Source: Streptomyces ortus
GTDB taxonomy: Bacteria; Actinomycetota; Actinomycetes; Streptomycetales; Streptomycetaceae
Assembly (NCBI RefSeq): GCF_026341275.1
Contig: NZ_JAIFZO010000002.1
Span: forward strand, 4,370,118 to 4,434,117
Length of the DNA: 64,000 nt
Direction of reading: 5' to 3'
Position numbers and translations under genes: made by a program. The notes beneath the pieces were generated by a model that made no database searches, had not been told where the DNA came from, and was given only the letters and a program-made list of their open reading frames with translations. Shown here one piece after another: positions 58,296-64,000 of this stretch (position 1 is the first letter of the stretch; each line of letters opens with the position of its first letter).

Positions 58296-59852
58296 ATGGC
58301 ACAGCAGCAGCGCGCTCAGGGCCCGTCCGACCCCGAGGCGACTGGCGGCGGTATGTCAGATGCGCCGGAGTTGTGGGGTAACGGCGGACTGGTCGGGGAC
58401 GGCCGGTATCGGCTCACCCACAGACTCGGCCGGGGCGGTATGGCCGAGGTGTTCGCGGCCGAGGACGTCCGGCTGGGGCGGACCGTGGCGGTCAAGCTGC
58501 TCCGTTCCGACCTGGCCGAGGACCCGACCTCGAAGGCCCGCTTCACACGCGAGGCCCAGTCGGTCGCCGGCCTCAACCACCATGCGGTGGTGGCGGTCTA
58601 CGACTCGGGCGAGGACGTCCTCCCCCACCAGGTCGTCCCGTACATCGTCATGGAGCTCGTCGAGGGCCGCACGATCCGCGACCTCCTGATCAACGCCGAG
58701 GCCCCGGGCCCCGAGCAGGCGCTGATCATCGTCTCCGGTGTGCTCGAAGCGCTCGCCTACTCGCACCAGCACGGCATCGTGCACCGGGACATCAAGCCCG
58801 CCAACGTGATCATCACCGACACCGGTGCGGTCAAGGTGATGGACTTCGGTATCGCGCGCGCCCTGCACGGCGCCCAGTCGACGATGACCCAGACCGGCAT
58901 GGTCATGGGCACGCCCCAGTACCTCTCCCCGGAGCAGGCGCTCGGCAAGGCGGTCGACCACCGCAGCGACCTGTACGCGACGGGCTGTCTGCTCTACGAA
59001 CTCCTCGCGCTGCGGCCCCCGTTCACCGGTGAGACCCCACTGTCGGTGGTCTACCAGCATGTCCAGGACATCCCGGTGCCGCCGTCCGAGGTCTCGGACG
59101 CGGTGCCGCCGGAGCTCGACGGCCTGGTCATGCGCTCCCTCGCGAAGGAGCCGGACGACCGGTTCCAGACCGCCGAGGAGATGCGCGGACTCGTCCAGTA
59201 CGGGCTGCAGATGCTGTACGACCAGGGCGGCCACACCGGCACCTGGAACACCGGCCCGGTGACTCTGCACGAGGGCATGACCACTCCGGCGCTGGGCCTC
59301 GCGGGCGCGGCCGGACTGCCGCACCCCGGTGACTCGGGCACCGCCCAGATCCCCTCACCGCTCCTGCCTCCGGGCCGGGGCGGAGGCGACGACGGCGGCT
59401 TCGAGGGCCACGGCAACCGGGGCAGCGGTCGCGGCAAGATGTGGATCCTCGCCGTCTTCGCGGTGATCGCGATCGCGGCGGGTGTGGCGCTGGCGCTGAA
59501 CGGCGGCGGCAGCGGTGGTGGCGGGGGCGGCACGAAGACGACGCCGACCGCCTCGGAGACCGAGAAGGACGACGCCCCCAGCAAGGACACCTCGGACGAG
59601 CCCACGGAGGAGCAGACGGACGAGGACACGAGCACGGGCGGCAACCAGGACTACACGCCGTCGTACAAGCCGTCGCCGACCTACTCGCCCTCGCCCACGC
59701 AGTCCAAGCCCTCGGCCGACCCGACGACGAAGCAGCCCACGACGACGCCCCCGCCGGACGAGGAGACGACCCCGCCGGGCAATGAAAGCCCTCCGGACGA
59801 AACGCCGGCCGACGCCGGTGGTACGAACGGGGATCCCGGAGCCGACGACTGA
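58296..59852 (+). CDS. Ser/Thr protein kinase with disordered extracellular tail
   Basis: The 518-aa protein (ATG 58296) has a kinase domain (about 35-305; GRGGMAEV, HRDIKPANVI, DFGIAR) and one membrane helix (about 388-410). A Thr/Ser/Pro/Asp/Glu-rich extracellular tail of about 105 residues follows, with no PASTA or other fold. A ligand is not evident; such tails may be glycosylated or span the wall. It is divergent from the PASTA-like kinase, with a 353-base shared promoter region in which I see no other gene. Confidence 0.93.
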   Translation: MAQQQRAQGPSDPEATGGGMSDAPELWGNGGLVGDGRYRLTHRLGRGGMAEVFAAEDVRLGRTVAVKLLRSDLAEDPTSKARFTREAQSVAGLNHHAVVAVYDSGEDVLPHQVVPYIVMELVEGRTIRDLLINAEAPGPEQALIIVSGVLEALAYSHQHGIVHRDIKPANVIITDTGAVKVMDFGIARALHGAQSTMTQTGMVMGTPQYLSPEQALGKAVDHRSDLYATGCLLYELLALRPPFTGETPLSVVYQHVQDIPVPPSEVSDAVPPELDGLVMRSLAKEPDDRFQTAEEMRGLVQYGLQMLYDQGGHTGTWNTGPVTLHEGMTTPALGLAGAAGLPHPGDSGTAQIPSPLLPPGRGGGDDGGFEGHGNRGSGRGKMWILAVFAVIAIAAGVALALNGGGSGGGGGGTKTTPTASETEKDDAPSKDTSDEPTEEQTDEDTSTGGNQDYTPSYKPSPTYSPSPTQSKPSADPTTKQPTTTPPPDEETTPPGNESPPDETPADAGGTNGDPGADD

Positions 59853-59873
59853 CCGCCCGGCGGGGCCTCACCC

Positions 59874-60899
59874 TCACCCCACGAACGCCTCGCACACCGC
59901 GTCGTACTCCCGTGTCCACCACACCGCCAGTGCGGAGGCCGCGGGGAACTGCGGGTCGGCCCGGGTGTCCCCGCGTTCGTAGTGCCAGCGCAGTATCCAG
60001 AAGTCGTTGAGCCGCTCCCACCACACCCGGTGCACGGCGGCCGCGAGCTCCGACGGGGTGGCCCGCGCGGAGCGGCGGTACGCGCGCGCGTAGGCCCGCA
60101 CCTTCGGCAGGTCGAGCGTGCCCGCGGGGCGTACGAAGAAGATCACGGCGGCGCGTACCGCCTCCTCGGCCCGCGGCTGGACGCCGAGCCGGTCCCAGTC
60201 GACGATCGCGGCGGGGGCACTTCCTTTGTAGAGCACGTTGAAGGGGTGGAAGTCCCCGTGCGTCCAGCCCACCGTGCCGCCTTTCGGGGGCAGCCGGTCC
60301 GCGTGCCGTTCCAGGAGGGTGCGCCGCTCCAGAAGACGGTGGCGGGCCAGTTCGTCGAAGGTGTCCGCCGGGCGGTGGCGGCGTACCCGGGCGAGCAGGT
60401 CGTCGATGAGCGCGAAGGTGTCGCGGGGGTCGGCGCTCTCGGCGCGCTCCTCGGACCCCCGGGGCGGCATCACCCGTTCCAGGGAGGCGTGGACGACTCC
60501 CAGGAGGGCGCCGAGGCGGCGGCACTGCTCGGGGGTGAGCTGGGCGCCGCTGCGGTGCCGTCCGTCGACCCAGGGGTGCAGCGCGTACGCGTGACCGCCG
60601 ATCACGGCGACCGTGCGGCCGTCCTTCCCGGTCAGCGGCGGGGCCACCGGGACGCCCAGGTCGGCGAGCCGCTGGGTCGCGCGGTGCTGACGGGCGATCG
60701 CCGCCGGGTCGGCCGTCTCGGGGTCGAAGTGGTGCTTGAGGAAGTACCGGCCCCGGGTGGTGGCGAGCCGGTAACCGCGGTTGAGCAGGCCCTGGTCGAC
60801 GGGTTTGCAGGCCAGCGGGGTTCCGGCGCCGTACCGGCGCAGCAGGGCACCCAGCGGAGGTGCGGGGGAGGGAGCGGGCGAAACAGATGAGCGCGACAC
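59874..60899 (-). CDS. Aminoglycoside phosphotransferase-fold protein
   Basis: The 341-aa protein (GTG start) has the APH/choline-kinase motifs GWTHGDFHPFNVLY (catalytic loop) and AIVDWDRLGVQPRAEE (metal binding), with YFLKHH as the ATP Lys. Such proteins phosphorylate small hydroxyl substrates or homoserine-like compounds; antibiotic resistance cannot be assumed. It is probably cytoplasmic. The upstream PNPOx-fold gene ends 49 bases away on the same strand. Confidence 0.88.
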   Translation of the reverse strand: MSRSSVSPAPSPAPPLGALLRRYGAGTPLACKPVDQGLLNRGYRLATTRGRYFLKHHFDPETADPAAIARQHRATQRLADLGVPVAPPLTGKDGRTVAVIGGHAYALHPWVDGRHRSGAQLTPEQCRRLGALLGVVHASLERVMPPRGSEERAESADPRDTFALIDDLLARVRRHRPADTFDELARHRLLERRTLLERHADRLPPKGGTVGWTHGDFHPFNVLYKGSAPAAIVDWDRLGVQPRAEEAVRAAVIFFVRPAGTLDLPKVRAYARAYRRSARATPSELAAAVHRVWWERLNDFWILRWHYERGDTRADPQFPAASALAVWWTREYDAVCEAFVG

Positions 60900-60948
60900 G
60901 CGCCAGATGTTAGGGCACCGCAGGAGCCCTCCGTATCGATCTCATTAC

Positions 60949-61368
60949 TTATTGTGCTCGTTCGGGTGCTCCATCGGTGATGCCCAGGGAGTGCACGGTG
61001 GCCAGGCTCGGGGCGATCTCCAGGTAGACGGCCTCGAAGGGATCGCCGTCCACCCGTCGCGGGCCGGGGCCGAAGCGGTCGAGCTGGGCGTCGGTCGGCT
61101 CGGCGTTCTCGCACCACCCGACGATCTGCACGGACCACCGCTCCGTGCCCGCGGGGGCGGAACCCAGGTTGTCCGCGCCGTAGGCGACGACGCTGCCCGC
61201 GCACACCCGGTGGTGGCCGTGGCCCCGGTGCATCCTCAGCAGGAGGCGGTCGGCCACGACGATATGGCGGGCCGGTGCCAGGAAGGGCAGGGCGCGCACG
61301 CTGGCCGCCACCCGGCCGTACTCGACGCGGCCGAGCAGGCCGGCGGCGATGTGCTGGTCGGTCGGCAT
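60949..61368 (-). CDS. Pyridoxamine 5'-phosphate oxidase-fold protein
   Basis: The 139-aa protein starts MPTDQHIAAGLLGRVEYGRV and has a split-barrel flavin-binding pattern (ALPFLAPARHIVVADRLLLRMH, VVAYGADNLG). These proteins bind FMN or F420. No substrate is evident. A longer frame begins 18 bases upstream, but the ATG used here fits the family start better. It ends with TAA, which is rare in this genome. Confidence 0.82.
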   Translation of the reverse strand: MPTDQHIAAGLLGRVEYGRVAASVRALPFLAPARHIVVADRLLLRMHRGHGHHRVCAGSVVAYGADNLGSAPAGTERWSVQIVGWCENAEPTDAQLDRFGPGPRRVDGDPFEAVYLEIAPSLATVHSLGITDGAPERAQ

Positions 61369-61472
61369 GCCCCCAATCTGCGGCACCGGGGGAGCCGGGA
61401 GAAGAGGCCGCCGGGCCCCCGGGCGCGGGCCGGAGGTCCCGTCCCCCGCCGCGAGGGGGCCTCCGCCTCAGC

Positions 61473-62135
61473 TCACTGCTGCCGGCCCGCCTGCATCCGG
61501 GCCACGTAGGCGGCTGCCTGCGCGCGCCGCTCCATGCCCAGTTTGGCCAGCAGACTGGAGACGTAGTTCTTGATGGTCTTCTCTGCGAGGTGCAGCCGCT
61601 CGCCGATCACACGATTGGTGAGCCCTTCGCCGATCAGGTCGAGGATCCTGCGCTCCTGGTCGGTGAGCTTGGCGAGCCGGGCGTCCCCCTTGGGGCTGCC
61701 TCCGTCACGCAGCCGCTCCAGGACGCGGGCGGTCGCCTCCGGGTCGAGGAGCGACTTGCCGGCCGCGACGTCCCGGATCGCCGAGAGCAGTTCGTCGCCG
61801 CGGATCGCCTTCAGCGCGTAGCCCGAGGCGCCCGCCATGATCGCGTCGAAGAGGGCCTCGTCGTCGGCGTAGGAGGTGAGCATCAGGCACTTGATCGACT
61901 CGTCCTTGGAGCGGATCTCGCGGCAGACCTCCACTCCGCTGCCGTCCGGCAGCCGCACGTCCAGGACGGCGACGTCGGGACGCGTGGCCGGAATTCGCGC
62001 CAGCGCGTCGGCGGCCGTACCGGCCTCGCCGACCACCTCGATGTCGTCCTCCATCGAGAGCAGCTCATGGACTCCCCGGCGGACCACCTCATGGTCGTCG
62101 AGAAGAAAAACGGTGATTTTTCCCTCTTCGCGCAC
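61473..62135 (-). CDS. NarL/LuxR-type response regulator
   Basis: The 220-aa protein has a receiver domain (acidic DD, phospho-Asp in VAVLDVRLPDG, LTSYADD, and Lys in ALKAIRG) and a C-terminal LuxR helix-turn-helix (LTDQERRILDLIGEGLTNRVIGERLHLAEKTIKNYVSSLLAKL). I start at GTG (62133-62135), MREEGKITVFLLDD; no histidine kinase is adjacent. It is divergent from the second bkd operon, so it may regulate that operon. The orthologue next to bkd is conserved in Streptomyces (from memory). Confidence 0.93.
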   Translation of the reverse strand: MREEGKITVFLLDDHEVVRRGVHELLSMEDDIEVVGEAGTAADALARIPATRPDVAVLDVRLPDGSGVEVCREIRSKDESIKCLMLTSYADDEALFDAIMAGASGYALKAIRGDELLSAIRDVAAGKSLLDPEATARVLERLRDGGSPKGDARLAKLTDQERRILDLIGEGLTNRVIGERLHLAEKTIKNYVSSLLAKLGMERRAQAAAYVARMQAGRQQ

Positions 62136-62280
62136 GGAGTCAGTTTCACACACGATCTTTCCGCTTGCGCCAGTCGAGCCCTTCCCGTCCCCGGGGTGAC
62201 CGGGATAACGTGCCGGTGTTCCGGCCCCCTGCCAGGCTGTTACCAGTGCTGTGACCAGCGACTGTTCCCGACGTGTGCGA

Positions 62281-62360
62281 AGTACTTGGAAGTCCGAGTG
62301 GAAAGTACTTGGAACTCCGAGCAAAAACGCAGGTCAGGAGGGGTTTCACAGAAATGTGAA
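62281..62360. promoter_or_regulatory. Direct repeats and palindrome in the response regulator/bkd promoter
   Basis: Two 18-base direct repeats, AGTACTTGGAASTCCGAG (62281-62298, 62304-62321), differ at one base and have a 23-base period. A palindrome TTCACA-GAAA-TGTGAA (62345-62360) follows. They lie in the 408-base gap upstream of bkd E1alpha and have no counterpart before the other bkd operon. Confidence 0.6.
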
Positions 62361-62543
62361 GCACTGGGTAACGTGCTTGTTGCAGGGCGCTCGCCGGGGC
62401 ACCTGTCACGCCTGTTCCCGGCCGAGGGCACCCACCCCGTGCACGGGTACGAGGACCAGGCGAGCCGCTCCCCCGGTTCTCGACGAGCTGGGGGAACCCC
62501 AGTTCCCGGCAACCCCGGGGGCCGGACCGACGGAGGAGCACAC

Positions 62544-63716
62544 GTGACCGTGGAGAGCACTGCCGCGCGCAAGCCGCGACGCAGCGCCGGTACAAAGCGC
62601 ACCGCTGCGAAGAAGCCGCCGGGCGCCCAGCCGGACCTCGTACAGCTGCTGACCCCCGAGGGGAAGCGCGTCAAGAATGGCGAATTCGACGCGTACGTAG
62701 CCGACATCACCCCCGAAGAGCTGCGCGGCCTGTACCGCGACATGGTGCTCACCCGGCGCTTCGACGCCGAGGCCACCTCCCTGCAGCGTCAGGGCGAGCT
62801 GGGCCTGTGGGCCTCGCTGCTCGGCCAGGAGGCCGCCCAGATCGGCTCCGGACGGGCCACCCGCGAGGACGACTACGTCTTCCCGACCTACCGCGAGCAC
62901 GGCGTCGCCTGGTGCCGCGGCGTCGACCCGGCCAACCTGCTCGGCATGTTCCGCGGCGTGAACAACGGCGGCTGGGACCCGAACAGCAACAACTTCCACC
63001 TCTACACGATCGTCATCGGCTCGCAGACGCTGCACGCCACCGGCTACGCCATGGGCATCGCCAAGGACGGCGCGGACTCGGCCGTGATCGCGTACTTCGG
63101 GGACGGCGCCTCCAGCCAGGGCGACGTCGCTGAATCGTTCACCTTCTCCGCGGTCTACAACGCGCCCGTCGTGTTCTTCTGCCAGAACAACCAGTGGGCC
63201 ATCTCCGAGCCCACCGAGCGCCAGACCCGCGTCCCGCTCTACCAGCGCGCGCAGGGGTACGGCTTCCCGGGCGTCCGCGTGGACGGCAACGACGTCCTCG
63301 CCTGCCTCGCCGTCACGAAGTGGGCGCTGGAGCGGGCCCGCCGGGGCGAGGGGCCGACCCTCGTCGAGGCGTTCACGTACCGCATGGGCGCGCACACCAC
63401 CTCCGACGACCCGACCAAGTACCGGGCCGACGAGGAGCGCGAGGCCTGGGAGGCGAAGGACCCGATCCAGCGGCTGCGCACGTACCTGGAGGCCTCAAAC
63501 CACGCGGACGAGGGATTCTTCGCGGAACTCGAAGCCGAGAGCGAGGCGTTGGGCAAACGAGTACGCGAAGTCGTCCGCGCCATGCCGGACCCGGACAGCT
63601 TCGCCATCTTCGAGAACGCGTACGCGGACGGGCACGCGCTCGTCGACGAGGAGCGGGCCCAGTTCGCCGCCTACCAGGCGTCGTTCGCCGATGAAGGGGA
63701 GGGCGATCAGCGATGA
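62544..63716 (+). CDS. bkdA: Second 2-oxoacid dehydrogenase E1 alpha
   Basis: The 390-aa subunit (GTG start, GGAGGA upstream) has GDGASSQGDVAESFTFSAVY...CQNNQW and the YRMGAHTTSDDP loop. A basic Lys/Arg/Ala-rich N-terminus of about 30 residues is unlike the first copy. The enzyme decarboxylates branched-chain 2-oxo acids. Two bkd operons are usual in Streptomyces. E1beta overlaps by ATGA. Confidence 0.93.
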   Translation: MTVESTAARKPRRSAGTKRTAAKKPPGAQPDLVQLLTPEGKRVKNGEFDAYVADITPEELRGLYRDMVLTRRFDAEATSLQRQGELGLWASLLGQEAAQIGSGRATREDDYVFPTYREHGVAWCRGVDPANLLGMFRGVNNGGWDPNSNNFHLYTIVIGSQTLHATGYAMGIAKDGADSAVIAYFGDGASSQGDVAESFTFSAVYNAPVVFFCQNNQWAISEPTERQTRVPLYQRAQGYGFPGVRVDGNDVLACLAVTKWALERARRGEGPTLVEAFTYRMGAHTTSDDPTKYRADEEREAWEAKDPIQRLRTYLEASNHADEGFFAELEAESEALGKRVREVVRAMPDPDSFAIFENAYADGHALVDEERAQFAAYQASFADEGEGDQR

Positions 63717-64000
63717 CAGCGGAAAAGATGGCGCTGGCCAAGGCGATCAACGAATCGCTGCGCACGGCCCTCGACTCGGACCCCAAGGTCCTGATCATGG
63801 GCGAGGACGTCGGCAAGCTCGGCGGTGTGTTCCGGGTGACGGACGGCCTGCAGAAGGACTTCGGCGAGGACCGGGTCATCGACACCCCGCTCGCCGAGTC
63901 GGGCATCGTCGGCACCGCGATCGGCCTCGCGCTGCGTGGCTACCGCCCGGTCGTGGAGATCCAGTTCGACGGCTTCGTCTTCCCGGCGTACGACCAGATC
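63713..64000 (+). CDS. bkdB: Second 2-oxoacid dehydrogenase E1 beta, cut by the window end
   Basis: The visible 96 residues begin MTAEKMALAKAINESLRTAL and contain the MGEDVGKLGGVFRVTDGL and TPLAESGIVGTAIGLALRG motifs of E1beta. Translation is coupled to E1alpha (ATGA). The E2 gene should follow outside the window. Confidence 0.92.
   Translation, partial: MTAEKMALAKAINESLRTALDSDPKVLIMGEDVGKLGGVFRVTDGLQKDFGEDRVIDTPLAESGIVGTAIGLALRGYRPVVEIQFDGFVFPAYDQI

Overview
The window is actinobacterial and almost certainly from a Streptomyces chromosome close to oriC. The evidence is very high G+C, many GTG and TTG starts, ATGA/GTGA stop-start overlaps, ParB-type parS palindromes and DnaA boxes, and a gene order I recognise from the gyrA-to-bkd region of S. 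coelicolor, read in reverse. Synteny and family names are from memory; no database was searched.

Region 1 (1-6193) is the right end of an integrated pSAM2-like element (AICE). It has a leftward transfer operon (SCO3933-family protein, FtsK/TraSA-type translocase, DUF2637 membrane protein, cut by the window edge), a divergent GntR/UTRA repressor with a YdcF-like gene, and an operator cluster between them. It continues with a 784-base non-coding stretch holding a 154-bp imperfect palindrome and a perfect parS, a 38-codon membrane peptide gene, a coupled pair of small Cys-containing proteins and a 78-aa GntR protein. It ends at a decayed 3' half of a tRNA-Ile gene followed by that tRNA's terminator, which I read as the distal attachment site. 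No integrase, excisionase or replication gene is in view; they would lie to the left.

Region 2 (6256-20981) holds a VOC protein, small conserved actinobacterial genes, a Ser/Thr kinase with an XRE-type regulator, tRNA-Ala(TGC), DUF5324, cyclophilin, rhomboid protease, crgA, a DUF881 protein, and three class E sortases interrupted by a PabA/TrpG amidotransferase.

Region 3 (21077-29256) is the conserved leftward growth and division operon: fhaA, fhaB, PP2C phosphatase, rodA/ftsW, pbpA, pknB. tRNA-Leu(CAG) follows at 29813.

Region 4 (30288-41016) is more species-variable: a secreted Cys-rich protein with a small membrane partner, an NAD(P)-binding protein, azoreductase with divergent HxlR regulator, DUF2252, a J-domain-like protein, rhodanese, an acyl-CoA dehydrogenase under a KstR-like box, DUF5819 + HTTM proteins, and a TrmH-type methyltransferase.

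Region 5 (41238-53249) is acyl-CoA and branched-chain keto-acid metabolism: paaN, divergent 3-hydroxyacyl-CoA dehydrogenase with a TetR regulator, bkdR, a bkd E1alpha/E1beta/E2 operon, then molybdopterin genes (a MobA-DUF6457 fusion and MoeA) and a K+ channel. A 14-bp TetR-like operator occurs both at the paaN/dehydrogenase promoter and upstream of the bkd operon, suggesting one regulon.

Region 6 (53345-64000) has a quinone oxidoreductase, a PadR regulator, the proteasome activator Bpa, two divergent Ser/Thr kinases, an aminoglycoside-phosphotransferase-fold protein, a PNPOx-fold protein, a NarL-type response regulator and the start of a second bkd operon, cut off in E1beta. The window therefore holds four membrane Ser/Thr kinases.
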